A stretch of DNA of 41,631 nucleotides from Lentisphaerota bacterium (GTDB lineage: Bacteria > Verrucomicrobiota > Kiritimatiellia > CAIQIC01 > Lenti-01), in NCBI GenBank assembly GCA_012514035.1, contig JAAZBB010000041.1:1-41631 (forward strand), written 5' to 3'. A program made the position numbers and the translations under genes. The notes under the pieces are model-generated. The model worked only from the letters and a program-made list of their open reading frames with translations. It was not told the origin of the DNA and searched no databases. Below are positions 1 through 8,391 of this stretch, piece after piece (position 1 is the stretch's first letter; each line of letters begins with the position of its first letter).

Positions 1-3
1 CAT
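1..3 (-). CDS. Start codon of a gene running out of the window to the left
   Basis: Only the ATG is inside the window. It is preceded on the minus strand by a good Shine-Dalgarno site (AGGAG, 8 bases before the ATG, plus-strand 12-16). The product cannot be seen. The call rests only on the ribosome binding site and start codon. Confidence 0.45.
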
Positions 4-319
4 GTCGGTTCTCCTGGATTGCGGACGGACTTGATTGTCCACCCGCCTCCTAGGTATGATGCCCCCCGTGAATCGGAACGACAGCCGCCTAATTACTCAA
101 CTGCCGCGTAGCGGCTTAGTTCAACAACCGCTTGCAGGATATGCCGTCTCCCCGGGTTGGCTATTTTGGAGCGCGGGGACAAGGGGATTGGCGTCGCCTC
201 CCTATTCGGAATCACCTATGCGGCCATTATTGCGCTTCCCGCGGTCTTGCCTGGTGGGAGCGAAGTTGTCTGCTTGCTCTGCCCCGGATGGTGATATGGA
301 GCCCGCCCGAACAATCCCG
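4..319. other. Intergenic region, no supported gene
   Basis: About 316 bases lie between the leftward gene start at 3 and the stop of the M20 peptidase at 320. Long open frames cross it but have shadow-type composition and no ribosome binding site. The one visible structure is a small dyad at 99-121: AACT, GCCGC, a three-base loop, GCGGC, two bulged T, AGTT. It has no T-tract and its role is unknown. Confidence 0.5.
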
Positions 320-1462
320 TTACAAATGGAGTGCAGTCGCGAGCAGAAACCGGCGCAGGGTGTCGCGTCCCGCGGCGAGGGCGGCCGACTCGATGTATTC
401 ATCGACGGTATGGGCCTGGGCGATGGCCCCGGGCCCCCAGACGATGGTTTCGGCGCAAGCGGATGACAGAACCCCGGCATCGCTGCACCAGGCCGCGCCT
501 TCCACGGTCGGCGGCTGGCCGGCGGCGGTCAAGGCCTCGCAAAAGCGGCGGACCAGCGGGGCCTGGAGAGCGGTATGAAAGGGCAATCCGTCCTTTAATA
601 AGGCCACTTCCACGCCGCCGGGCACTGCCGCCAGGCGCGCACGCAGGTCGGGAAGCACGTCCGCGGCGGTTTCGCCGGGCAGCAGCCGGCGGTCCACCTG
701 GATTTCACAGCGGTCAGGGACGACATTGGTCCCGGTGCCGCCGTGAATCGTGCCTACGGAGACCGTCGGCGCACCCAGGATGTGGCCCGGGTGCCGTGCG
801 GCGGCCTCGGCCGCCTCTTCCTCGAGGATGCGCCAGACCGCGGGCATCTTGAGGATGGCGTTGTCGCCGCGGGCGGGGTCGGAAGCATGTGCGGCACGGC
901 CGCGCGTAGTGACCGTGAACCAGCAGACCCCCTTGTGGGCATGCACAATGCGCAGGCTGGTGGGTTCCAGCACGAGGCATTCATCCGCCCGCAGGCCGGC
1001 GGCCACCGCCTCTTCTGCGCCGAGGTTGCCGGTTTCTTCGCCGATGGCTCCCAGCCAAACCACCTCCACCCGCGCATCCGTCAGGGCCGCCAAAACGTCT
1101 TCATCCAGTGCGGCGAGAAACGCGGCCAGCGGCCCCTTGGTGTCGCAAGCCCCGCGGCCGTGCAGCCGCCCAGCGGACTCCCGCAATTTGAAAGGATCGC
1201 CTTCAAACCCGTTCACGCCCACCGTGTCCAGGTGCGATTCAAACAGCAGGATTTTCTCCGGGGCGGCCGGACCGCGGCGGACCAGGAGGTTCGGCCGCCC
1301 GGGGGTGGCCCCGATCTGTTGCGTGCGAAATCCCCGCTGCGCAAACCAGGGTTCCAGAAAGTCGACCATGCGGCTTTCGCCGCGAATGGCGTCGTCATCG
1401 GCCAGGGCGGGATTCACGCTGGGAATGGCAACGAGCTGCTGCAGGATTTGGACTGGATTCAT
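320..1462 (-). CDS. M20-family metallopeptidase/deacylase (ArgE/DapE-like)
   Basis: Predicted cytoplasmic di-zinc amidohydrolase of 380 residues. The family removes acyl groups from amino acids (acetylornithine deacetylase, succinyl-diaminopimelate desuccinylase) or cleaves small peptides. Visible motifs are ESHLDTVGV (metal H77, with D79), GRGACDTKG (bridging D107), GEETGN (catalytic E142 and metal E143) and SDAG near residue 345. The ATG at 1462 was chosen over an upstream one at 1510 because GGAG lies 9-12 bases before it and because 1510 lies inside menA. It follows menA by 19 bases, so it is the last gene of that operon. The link to menaquinone synthesis is unclear. No argB/argJ neighbours support ArgE specifically, so the substrate is left open. 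Confidence 0.85.
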   Translation of the reverse strand: MNPVQILQQLVAIPSVNPALADDDAIRGESRMVDFLEPWFAQRGFRTQQIGATPGRPNLLVRRGPAAPEKILLFESHLDTVGVNGFEGDPFKLRESAGRLHGRGACDTKGPLAAFLAALDEDVLAALTDARVEVVWLGAIGEETGNLGAEEAVAAGLRADECLVLEPTSLRIVHAHKGVCWFTVTTRGRAAHASDPARGDNAILKMPAVWRILEEEAAEAAARHPGHILGAPTVSVGTIHGGTGTNVVPDRCEIQVDRRLLPGETAADVLPDLRARLAAVPGGVEVALLKDGLPFHTALQAPLVRRFCEALTAAGQPPTVEGAAWCSDAGVLSSACAETIVWGPGAIAQAHTVDEYIESAALAAGRDTLRRFLLATALHL

Positions 1463-1481
1463 AACGTGTTCTCCGGGATAT

Positions 1482-2360
1482 TCAGCCGCCCCACCACAGG
1501 CCCGCGGCAAACAGGAGGCCGAACAGAAGGTGAAGCCGGGCCATGCCCACTACGTGCGGCTCCGCCACCGGGCCCGTCCAGACGCCCCGGAACCAGGCCA
1601 CGCCAAGGGGCAAGGTCAGCAGCGCCGCCAGCGTCGCCATTGGCAGCAGGCGGGTGGCGGCCATGAGGCCGGTCATCAGGTACGGAACCGCCAGAAACAC
1701 GCCCGCCAGAAGTTTTGCTTCGGTCGGGCGCAACTGCATGGCCAGGGTGTGCAAACCCGCGGCGCGGTCGGAGGAAAGGTCGCGCAGATTGTTGGTGTAG
1801 AGCAACAGCGTCATCAACAGCGCCGCGGGCACACCGGCGGCGATGGCACTCCAGGAAAAGCGTCCGGTTTGCGCCATGTATCCGCCCAGGGTCATACCCG
1901 CGCCCATCATCAAAAACACCCAGACCTCGCCCAGGGCATGATGCTTGGGGCTGCAGGGGCCCGCCGAATAAGCCCAGGCACCGACCAACCCGGCTGCGCC
2001 CAGCCAGATCAGTGCCCACCCCACCTGCCACGCCAGCCAAAGCCCGCCCATCAGGGCCAGCGCCGCGCTGATCACGGCGCCTCGGTAACAGCGGGCCGGC
2101 GTCATCTCGCCATGCACCAGCACCCCGCTGCCCTCCCCGCGTCCCTTGCGGTCCACGCCGTGACGGAAATCATAGTAATCATTCCATAGGTTGGCAGCGG
2201 TATGCAGCAACAGGCCCGCCACCAGCGAGACACCGAAACGCCATCCGGAAAAAACCGCGCCGGCGGCCCGTGCTTGCAGGCCGCCGATGGCCACGGGTAC
2301 CAGGCTGGCGGAATAGGCATAGGGCCGAACGGCCTTCATCCAGAGCTGCACGGAATTCAC
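1482..2360 (-). CDS. menA: 1,4-dihydroxy-2-naphthoate polyprenyltransferase (UbiA family)
   Basis: Integral membrane enzyme of 292 residues that attaches the polyprenyl tail to 1,4-dihydroxy-2-naphthoate in menaquinone synthesis. It has the two aspartate-rich Mg-diphosphate motifs of the UbiA superfamily: NLWNDYYDFRHGVD (N60-D70) and a second one near residue 190, NNLRDLSSDRAAG. Eight or so hydrophobic helices are spread over the protein, and the length is normal for MenA. The start overlaps the stop of the upstream NTF2-like gene by four bases (ATGA), which indicates translational coupling. MenA implies a menaquinone-based respiratory or redox chain. No other men gene is in the window. Confidence 0.9.
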   Translation of the reverse strand: MNSVQLWMKAVRPYAYSASLVPVAIGGLQARAAGAVFSGWRFGVSLVAGLLLHTAANLWNDYYDFRHGVDRKGRGEGSGVLVHGEMTPARCYRGAVISAALALMGGLWLAWQVGWALIWLGAAGLVGAWAYSAGPCSPKHHALGEVWVFLMMGAGMTLGGYMAQTGRFSWSAIAAGVPAALLMTLLLYTNNLRDLSSDRAAGLHTLAMQLRPTEAKLLAGVFLAVPYLMTGLMAATRLLPMATLAALLTLPLGVAWFRGVWTGPVAEPHVVGMARLHLLFGLLFAAGLWWGG

Positions 2361-2908
2361 GGTTGCCCTCCGAATTCCGGATCGCTGGTCCAGAGGGTGG
2401 CCTGTTCAATCCGCCAGCCATTCGGTCCCTTGACCCAGCGCAATTCGGCGCGGCCGCGGCCTTCGACGGCTTCGCCGCTGGCATCGGCCAGACGGTATCG
2501 GGCCGAAACCCGGGCCCGCACTTCGCCTGGGCGCGGTCCGTCCGTGGCAATGACCGGTTGCGCAAAGGAAATCACCGCGAAGGATTGCCGGGTTTGGGTG
2601 AAAAGCTGGACAATCTCCTGGCGGTTCGCCGCCAGTTGCCCCCAGCCCTCCAGGGTGAGTCCGGCTGAGGCGCCCAGGTATCCGCCCAGCCGGTGTGCAT
2701 CCAATCCCAGGGCCACGGGCGATTCGTCTGCTTTTTTCTCCACCAGCCGCACGATCTGCGCCGTTGCGCGCCGCACCCGCGCCTCGGCGCCGAGATAGGC
2801 GGTGGCCCACAGCCCCGCGAGCAGAATCACGGCCAGACCGATCGTGGTCGGCACCCGCGACCGGCGCCGGGGGACGTTTGTTTTCGGGGGGGGTGGATTT
2901 ATTCTCAT
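2357..2908 (-). CDS. Membrane-anchored NTF2-like hypothetical protein
   Basis: 183 residues: a basic proline-rich N-terminus, one transmembrane helix (about residues 20-38) and an extracytoplasmic region. The C-terminal half alternates hydrophobic strands and ends GRAELRW...NGWRIEQATL, the usual last strands of an NTF2-like fold. Function is unknown. The ATG at 2908 was chosen because upstream ATGs (2956, 3082) would run into the promoter and coding region of the divergent khpB. There is no Shine-Dalgarno site, but a -35/-10 pair ends eight bases before the ATG, so a leaderless transcript is plausible. It is first in the operon with menA (four-base overlap) and the M20 peptidase. The NTF2 assignment is an inference from the strand pattern. 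Confidence 0.7.
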   Translation of the reverse strand: MRINPPPPKTNVPRRRSRVPTTIGLAVILLAGLWATAYLGAEARVRRATAQIVRLVEKKADESPVALGLDAHRLGGYLGASAGLTLEGWGQLAANRQEIVQLFTQTRQSFAVISFAQPVIATDGPRPGEVRARVSARYRLADASGEAVEGRGRAELRWVKGPNGWRIEQATLWTSDPEFGGQP

Positions 2909-2916
2909 TCGAAAGG

Positions 2917-2945
2917 TGTAAATTTGACTGGTCTTTCCGCGGCAA
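2917..2945 (-). promoter_or_regulatory. Candidate promoter of the NTF2-like/menA operon
   Basis: On the minus strand, TTGCCG (2945-2940), a 17-base spacer, then TTTACA (2922-2917). Transcription would begin one or two bases before the ATG at 2908, fitting the missing ribosome binding site. The -10 matches consensus at only three of six positions, so the call leans on spacing. Confidence 0.35.
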
Positions 2946-2991
2946 TGAGCATACATAAATGTGTCAAATTGCAAACGGCGAAAGAACAGGA

Positions 2992-3525
2992 ATGACCTCA
3001 TCTCCCACGTTACAGGATTATCTCCAGTCCGCCCAAACCATTCTGACGAATCTGCTGCGTCTGCTGGAATTCGCGGATGCACGCATCGAGTCGGCCGTGG
3101 CGGACGGCCAAATCTTCTTCCAGATCGAGACCGCCGATGCCGGTCGGATCATCGGCCGGAACTCGCAGACCCTCGACGCCATCCAATTCCTGCTCAACCG
3201 GCTGTTTTCCCGCCAGTACGAAGAATCGCCCTACTGCGTGGTGGATGCGGGGCAATACCGTGCCCGTCGCCGGGAAAAGCTGCTGGCCGATGCCAACGAG
3301 GCTCTGGCCCGCGTGCGCCAGAACGGTCGACCCTGCCGCATGCCGCTGCTCAACGCCATGGAACGGCGCATCATTCATCAGGCCCTCAAGGACTGCCCCG
3401 ATATCCGCACCCACTCGGAGAACGAAGACGCCGAGGGGCGCAAGCGGGTGGTGATTTCCCTCGTGGAATACGCACCGGAAGGGGAACTGGAGCCGGATGC
3501 CCCCGGCCCGGATGAGTCCGCCTGA
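2992..3525 (+). CDS. khpB: KhpB/Jag-type RNA-binding protein (KH + R3H)
   Basis: 177-residue cytoplasmic RNA-binding protein of the Jag/SpoIIIJ-associated family, which partners KhpA and binds many transcripts. A KH domain carries GRIIGRNSQTLDAIQFLLNR (from G51), followed by an R3H domain with MERRIIHQAL near residue 112. There is no Jag-N domain, so this is the short form. In many bacteria jag lies beside yidC; neither yidC nor rnpA is here. The ATG at 2992 is preferred; an in-frame ATG at 2959 lies about 30 bases after a TTGACT box (2924-2929) and could be a leaderless start. The start is therefore uncertain, the identity is not. Confidence 0.85.
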   Translation: MTSSPTLQDYLQSAQTILTNLLRLLEFADARIESAVADGQIFFQIETADAGRIIGRNSQTLDAIQFLLNRLFSRQYEESPYCVVDAGQYRARRREKLLADANEALARVRQNGRPCRMPLLNAMERRIIHQALKDCPDIRTHSENEDAEGRKRVVISLVEYAPEGELEPDAPGPDESA

Positions 3526-3667
3526 TGCTCTCGGGCCCACCCCGTTCACCACGCCGCCCGGCCGGGATTGACTTCCCCTCCGCCCGGTCCCATACTATTT
3601 GGTTAAACGTGGCATATCTGCCGGAACCGCCGGATTTTTAGTCAACCCAACGGAAAGGATGGTCCCC

Positions 3668-5089
3668 ATGAAACACGCTGCCTATTCGATGCTGGCGGCC
3701 CTGGCCCTGAGTCTGATGGCGGCCGGCTGCAACAAGTCGACGCCCCCCGAATCCGAATTGCCGCCTGCCGCGCCCGCAGAAGCTGACCTGAAAGGCGCGC
3801 CCGCCGGCGCCGAAGGCGCTTTCGAGGCCTTTGAAATGCCCGCGCCGGCCGTTGAATTGCCGGAACTGTCCGCGGACGAGGCCGCTGCTGTCGTGGCCTC
3901 AGTCAACGACCACGACATTACCGCCGGGGATATCCACAAGATACTCAACCTTTTCATGAAGCAAGCGGGAAGCCAGATCCGCCCGGACCAGTTGGAATCC
4001 GCACTGCCCCAACTACGCGAACGCATCGTTGAGGAACTCATCATGCGCCGCATCCTGCTGGACGAGGTCGCCAAGCAGGGCATCAGCCTCTCCGATACCG
4101 AGTTCAATGAGATCAAGGCCGAATTGACCGAGGGGCTGCCTTCGGGCAAGACCCTCGAGGATGTTCTCGCCGAAACCGGGATGAGCGAGGCCGAAGTCCG
4201 TGAACAAATGTCCATCCGCAAGATGGTCCTGGCGAAGGCGGAAAGTCTGGCCCAGCCCACGGAAACGGCCATCCAGGAATTCTATGATGAGAACAAGGAT
4301 GGATTCAGCCAGGAGGAGTCCGTCTCGGCCGCCCACATCCTGATCAAGGTGGATCCGGCCGACGACGAGGCGGCCAAGACCGCCAAACGCGAACGCCTGG
4401 AAGGCCTCCGCCAGCAGGTGCTCGCAGGCGGCGATTTCAACGAGCTGGCCAAGGCCAACTCTGATTGCCCCAGCGCCAGCACCGGCGGCGACCTGGGCGC
4501 CTTCAGCCGGGGCCAGATGGTCGCCCCCTTCGAAGATGCCGCGTTCACGCAGCCGGTCGGTTCCGTTGGGGAAATCGTTGAAACCCAGTTCGGCTACCAC
4601 CTAATCAAGGTCTCCGAGCATAAGGAAGCCCGGACGCTGGATTTTGCCGAGGTCAAGGAACGCATCCGCGAAATGCTCGTGGCTCAGAACCAGCAGGACG
4701 CAGTCAAGCAATTCATGGATGACTTGCGCCAAAATGCCCGCATCGAGCGTTTCGACCAGCCGCCCCCGGAGGAGGAAGCCGCTCCCGAACTCGAAGGCGC
4801 CGCCGAGGCCGCCCCGGAACCTGCCGCCGCTGTGACCGATGAACCGGTGATCGAGGCGTCCGCCGCCGCTGAACCTGCGGCCGAGGAAGCACCGGCAGTC
4901 CAACCCGCCGAAGAAATTCTCGAAGCTGTTGGCGAAACGGTGGATGCCGAAGCATCGGCCCTAGAGGAAGCGGCGGAGGGGACAACGGAAACCGTTGAGT
5001 CTGCCGTTGAGGACTCCGCTGGTGCCGCCCAGTACTCCGTGGAGGAGGAAGTTGAACAACCGGTTCCCTCCGAGACAGGTGCTGAGTAG
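3668..5089 (+). CDS. SurA/PrsA-like peptidyl-prolyl isomerase lipoprotein
   Basis: 473-residue exported chaperone/foldase. The N-terminus is a lipoprotein signal, with lipobox MAAGC and lipidated C21. A SurA-N/trigger-like helical region (about 70-200) has NDHDITAGDI and repeated Glu/Lys helices. A parvulin (PpiC) domain (about 215-310) shows SAAHILIKV, a GGDLGAFSRGQM strand-loop and FGYHLIKV. After residue 345 comes a low-complexity Ala/Glu/Pro acidic tail unlike SurA or PrsA. Such proteins help outer-membrane or secreted proteins fold. The start at 3668 was chosen over 3599 and 3659 because AAAGGA lies at the right distance and the signal peptide begins there. It is followed by a hairpin terminator, so it is probably monocistronic. 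Confidence 0.9.
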   Translation: MKHAAYSMLAALALSLMAAGCNKSTPPESELPPAAPAEADLKGAPAGAEGAFEAFEMPAPAVELPELSADEAAAVVASVNDHDITAGDIHKILNLFMKQAGSQIRPDQLESALPQLRERIVEELIMRRILLDEVAKQGISLSDTEFNEIKAELTEGLPSGKTLEDVLAETGMSEAEVREQMSIRKMVLAKAESLAQPTETAIQEFYDENKDGFSQEESVSAAHILIKVDPADDEAAKTAKRERLEGLRQQVLAGGDFNELAKANSDCPSASTGGDLGAFSRGQMVAPFEDAAFTQPVGSVGEIVETQFGYHLIKVSEHKEARTLDFAEVKERIREMLVAQNQQDAVKQFMDDLRQNARIERFDQPPPEEEAAPELEGAAEAAPEPAAAVTDEPVIEASAAAEPAAEEAPAVQPAEEILEAVGETVDAEASALEEAAEGTTETVESAVEDSAGAAQYSVEEEVEQPVPSETGAE

Positions 5090-5119
5090 CCCCTGCCCCC
5101 CCCTGACGGTTCTGCTCAT

Positions 5120-5140
5120 GCCCGGCGCAAGCCGGGCTTT
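5120..5140 (+). terminator. Intrinsic terminator after the PPIase gene
   Basis: Stem GCCCGGC (5120-5126), GNRA-type loop GCAA, stem GCCGGGC (5131-5137), then TTT and a mixed T-rich run. The same hairpin recurs at 5899-5916. Confidence 0.75.
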
Positions 5141-5259
5141 CGATTTCCAATGGCCATTGACTATGCCTGCCAACAGGTCCATGATCACCGGCCCGGAAAC
5201 AAAACCTATACAATAAGTGGCGTGCGTGTGGTTGTTTCCGAAATAGAAAGGATAAAGCA

Positions 5260-5862
5260 ATGAGAATGAGCCGTTGGATGATGATTGCCCTTGTGCTCGC
5301 GTGGATGGGATCAGGTTGCGACCGGAAAACCGCGGATCAGGCGGCGGGAAGCACCCAGGAAGCCGCCGACAGCGTGGCGGACAAAGCCAAGGATTTGTTC
5401 CAGGACGCCAAGGCCGTAACGGCTGATGCCGTGGAAAGCGCGCAAGAGGCCGCCGCCGGCGCCGTGGAACAGGCCGCCGAAGTCGGCGCGGAAGTGAAGG
5501 AGGTCGCCGCTGGTGTCGTCGAATCCGCCCAGGAAGCCGTTAGCGAGGCCGTCGAAAAGACCCAGGAGTTCACGGCCGGCGCCATGGAGAAGGCCGCTGA
5601 AATGGCTGGAGATGCCAAGGAGGCCGCCGCCGGGGCCATGGAACAGGCCGCCGAAGTCGGCGCAGAAGTGAAGGAGGCCGCCGCCGGCGCCGTCGAATCC
5701 ACCCAGGAGGCGATCGGCGGGGCCGTCGAATCCGCTCAGGAAACCACATCCGAAACCGTAGAACAAGCTGCCGAGACCGCAGCGAATGACGGCCAAGAGG
5801 CAGCGGAAGCCAGCGAAGACGCGGTGGAGGCCGCCGAAGAAGCCATTCCGATCCCTCAATAG
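5260..5862 (+). CDS. Lipoprotein with LEA/apolipoprotein-like amphipathic repeats
   Basis: 200 residues: a lipoprotein signal (hydrophobic MMIALVLAWMGSGC, lipid Cys at about residue 20) followed almost entirely by Ala/Glu/Val/Lys-rich helix with an 11-residue-like periodicity (AVEQAAEVGAEVKEAAAGAVES and variants). This is typical of group-3 LEA proteins, apolipoproteins and coiled-coil envelope lipoproteins. There are no catalytic motifs and no cysteine after the lipobox. A near-identical stretch of about 50 bases is repeated 174 bases apart (5461-5510 and 5635-5684), showing growth by internal duplication. AAAGGA precedes the ATG. Likely roles, as inference only: membrane-surface stabilisation or an envelope spacer. 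It follows the PPIase lipoprotein and shares its terminator sequence. Confidence 0.75.
   Translation: MRMSRWMMIALVLAWMGSGCDRKTADQAAGSTQEAADSVADKAKDLFQDAKAVTADAVESAQEAAAGAVEQAAEVGAEVKEVAAGVVESAQEAVSEAVEKTQEFTAGAMEKAAEMAGDAKEAAAGAMEQAAEVGAEVKEAAAGAVESTQEAIGGAVESAQETTSETVEQAAETAANDGQEAAEASEDAVEAAEEAIPIPQ
5461..5684 (+). repeat. In-frame tandem duplication within the LEA-like lipoprotein
   Basis: The 50 bases from 5461 recur from 5635 with only a few differences. The offset of 174 bases is 58 codons, so the reading frame is kept. The repeat unit encodes one block of the amphipathic helix. Confidence 0.75.
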
Positions 5863-5896
5863 CATTCGACTGCTGCAAGGTTCATCAAGCCTTACC

Positions 5897-5922
5897 AAGC
5901 CCGGCGCAAGCCGGGCTTTTTT
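5897..5922 (+). terminator. Intrinsic terminator after the LEA-like lipoprotein
   Basis: Stem AAGCCCGGC (5897-5905), loop GCAA, stem GCCGGGCTT (5910-5918), with a six-base T run at 5917-5922. Strong rho-independent form. The 18 core bases equal those of the terminator at 5120. Confidence 0.9.
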
Positions 5923-6030
5923 CTTGCCCCGGTATTCCGCTGCGACTCCGATTCGCGAAGTCCAGCCTTCCGGCTTAATTCTTGCATTCCAGTACAGATT
6001 TGCCCACCCCTGACGCGAGGGCGGGCATCA

Positions 6031-6059
6031 TTGACTCCCCCTGCCGCTTACGGCACAAT
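6031..6059 (+). promoter_or_regulatory. Promoter of the transketolase-like gene, probably leaderless
   Basis: TTGACT (6031-6036), 17-base spacer, CACAAT (6054-6059, four of six consensus). The predicted start of transcription, about seven bases on, falls at or just before the ATG at 6068, which has no Shine-Dalgarno site. Confidence 0.5.
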
Positions 6060-6067
6060 CTGTCGCT

Positions 6068-8329
6068 ATGAATACCAGCCCCTCCCCTGCCTTGTGCCAG
6101 CAAGAACGCAATCGCGCGCTTCTGGCCGACTCCCTGTACATGCGTCGCGAGGTCGTGTCCTCCATTCCCCCCTTGCAGCTCGACGTCGAGCAGATTTCCC
6201 GGCTTTCCGACAATGACATCGTCCTGTTCGAAGCCCTGCAGATCGAGGCCGCCCGGCTGGCCATTGAAGCCGTCGCTTCCCTGGCCAAAATCAATGAAGT
6301 GGACCACATGGGAGGCGCCCTCGATTTGATCCCCCCGTTGTTGATGACCCTGGCGCTGGTTAACCGTGCCGAGCGCGATTTTACAATTGAAAACGCCCAC
6401 ACCTCCATTGGTTACTATGCTGCGCTTGCCACTCTGGGTTTTCTGGACCGCCAGCGGGTGATCGACACCTTCCGCCGCGGGCTCGATTGTCCCGGCCATG
6501 TCGCCTGGCTGCCGGGCGGCACCCAACTCAATGGCGGACGGCTCGGGGTGATGATTGCGGCCGCCGCCGGGCAGGCCCTTGGCAAGCGCGCCGCCTACGG
6601 GGCCGATGCCTGGGTCATTTGCCATTGCGGCGATGCCGGCTGGCTTGCCGGCCATGCCCTCAACGGCTTTCATGCGGCCCGCACCCTCAAGGCCCCAGTC
6701 ACCTTTATCATGCATCGCAACGGGATCCAGCTCTCCGGCACGACGCAGCAGATCGCCGGCACCGACCCCCGTCCGGTCATCGAGGCCCTCGGCATCCAGA
6801 TCCTGGAAACGCCGTCGTTGTATGATACCGCCGGCTTGTGGCAAGCTCTGCGCGAAGCTCGCGCTCTCGCCCGTGACGGCCTGCCGGCTCTGATTTATCC
6901 GGTTGGCCGCCACGATGTGCCCCTCGCGGACATCGGTGAACGCTTCGGCATCTCAACCGATCTGGCTGGCTTCGCCGCCCGCCATGGTGTGGCGCTCGAT
7001 ACCCCCGTCTGGCTGCCCGGCTGTCTGATGAGCTACCGTGATGTCCCCTCCATGCTCGAATGCCTCTTCCTCGTCAACGGCCTGCCCGGCGGCAAGGCCC
7101 ATCATGACGGGCATATGAAGGGCCGCGACCTGGACGCGCTGCTGGCCAATCCCATGCTGCAGCTTTCCCGAGCCCACCAGCAAGCCCTTGCGCGCTGGCA
7201 TGACCTGCCGCCCGTCTCCATCACCACCCGCGCCCGGCCCGCGCCCGGCGCCGAAAACCTGGTCATTCCCGCCGAATCCCTGGCCAAAGCCGAGGCCGCG
7301 TTGCCCGCGCCCGGGGGCAAGTGGATTTCGCCGCGGGCCGGCGTGGCTGTCGCCTACGAACTCGTGGCCCGTACCCACCCCGAGTCCATGTTCGTAATTG
7401 ATTGCGACCTGGCCCCGTCCACCAAGGTCGATCTCGCGCTCAAGGCCCTTGATTCCGATCACCAGTTCCAGCTCTCCATTGAAGAGCAGATCGCCACGTT
7501 CCTGGCGAACGGACTGGCCATGTCCACCCCGGATCCCAAGCTGGTCGTATTTGCCACGTTCGGGGCCTTCTTTGAAGGCATCGCCCGGGAAGGATTCGAA
7601 ATGTGGCGCTACCAGCGGAACCTCACCGGGGCGAACGAAGGGCTCAACGTCACCTTCCACCTCTCCCATGTCGGTTCCTGTACCGGTCGCGACCATTTTT
7701 CCGGTTGGTCCCTCGACTGGATCAACCTCGCCCTCGGCTACCTGCCTTATCTGGACCGGTTCTATGCTCCGGCCGATGCCCGCGCCGCCCTGGTGGCCAT
7801 CTGCGACCTGGCCTCCCGCTACGGCGCGCACATTGTCGGTATTCCGCGCGACAATCTTCCCGTGCTGGCGGATCCGGTCACGAAGAAGCCGTTCTGGAAC
7901 GCCGACAGCCCCTGGACCGACGTCACCCGGCTCCGCACCCGGTCGGGAGCGAAAAAAGCCCTGCTGGCCTTCGGCGCAACTGCTTTTGTCGCTGCAGAAG
8001 CCTCCGACCAGTTGTCCGCCGCAGGCCTGCCCGTCGACGCCTGGGTCGTCAACGGCCTGCCCCTGGATGACGGCCGGCTGGACGCCCTCTTCCAGCAATA
8101 TCCCCGCGGACTGGTGACGATTGAAGACGGGCTCATCGGCACCCCGGCAACGGGTATCCGCGGATTTGCCGGCCTGGTTCGCGGCGCCGCTCAGGGCCGG
8201 CAAATTCCCCTGGCGCATCTGGGCATCACCGATCCGCGCATCGCTCCGTCCGACGGGCATCTCGAACTCTGGCAGTATTTCGGCATCGACGCCCCGACAG
8301 CCGTGGCGGCCGTGAAGTCGTTGGAGTAA
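6068..8329 (+). CDS. Transketolase-like thiamine-diphosphate enzyme, substrate unknown
   Basis: 753 residues with the two-domain layout of transketolase/DXS. The N-terminal diphosphate domain has GDAGWLAGHALNGFHAAR and IMHRNGIQLSGTT, matching the GD-(25-30)-N Mg/TPP motif (the usual GDG is GDA). VDHMGG may correspond to the transketolase GHxG segment. The pyrimidine domain has LSIEEQIATFLANGLAM, where one Glu of IEEQ should be the TPP-activating Glu (compare IAEQ), then ATFGAFFEGIAREGFEMWRYQR. The GEDGPTHQ loop of real transketolases is replaced by CTGRDHFSG. An insertion around 320-370 contains KAHHDGHMKGRD. It is monocistronic by promoter and spacing; neighbours give no pathway. It probably binds TPP, but is not ordinary transketolase. 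Confidence 0.75.
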   Translation: MNTSPSPALCQQERNRALLADSLYMRREVVSSIPPLQLDVEQISRLSDNDIVLFEALQIEAARLAIEAVASLAKINEVDHMGGALDLIPPLLMTLALVNRAERDFTIENAHTSIGYYAALATLGFLDRQRVIDTFRRGLDCPGHVAWLPGGTQLNGGRLGVMIAAAAGQALGKRAAYGADAWVICHCGDAGWLAGHALNGFHAARTLKAPVTFIMHRNGIQLSGTTQQIAGTDPRPVIEALGIQILETPSLYDTAGLWQALREARALARDGLPALIYPVGRHDVPLADIGERFGISTDLAGFAARHGVALDTPVWLPGCLMSYRDVPSMLECLFLVNGLPGGKAHHDGHMKGRDLDALLANPMLQLSRAHQQALARWHDLPPVSITTRARPAPGAENLVIPAESLAKAEAALPAPGGKWISPRAGVAVAYELVARTHPESMFVIDCDLAPSTKVDLALKALDSDHQFQLSIEEQIATFLANGLAMSTPDPKLVVFATFGAFFEGIAREGFEMWRYQRNLTGANEGLNVTFHLSHVGSCTGRDHFSGWSLDWINLALGYLPYLDRFYAPADARAALVAICDLASRYGAHIVGIPRDNLPVLADPVTKKPFWNADSPWTDVTRLRTRSGAKKALLAFGATAFVAAEASDQLSAAGLPVDAWVVNGLPLDDGRLDALFQQYPRGLVTIEDGLIGTPATGIRGFAGLVRGAAQGRQIPLAHLGITDPRIAPSDGHLELWQYFGIDAPTAVAAVKSLE

Positions 8330-8391
8330 ATCGAAGCCATGCCACCCCGGACCCGGCCAATTCCCGCGTGGAGGCTTTTGCGGACATTCGC

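Noticed and set aside
78-140. attC-like integron site (CCTAATTAC ... AGCGGCTTAG ... AACAACC)
   Set aside because: There is a short dyad with two bulged bases, but the core R sites do not pair as GTTRRRY/RYYYAAC and there is no cassette array or integrase.
35-578. Long open frames on the plus strand at the left edge
   Set aside because: They overlap the well-supported M20 peptidase on the other strand, have shadow-type Arg/Pro-rich composition and no ribosome binding site.
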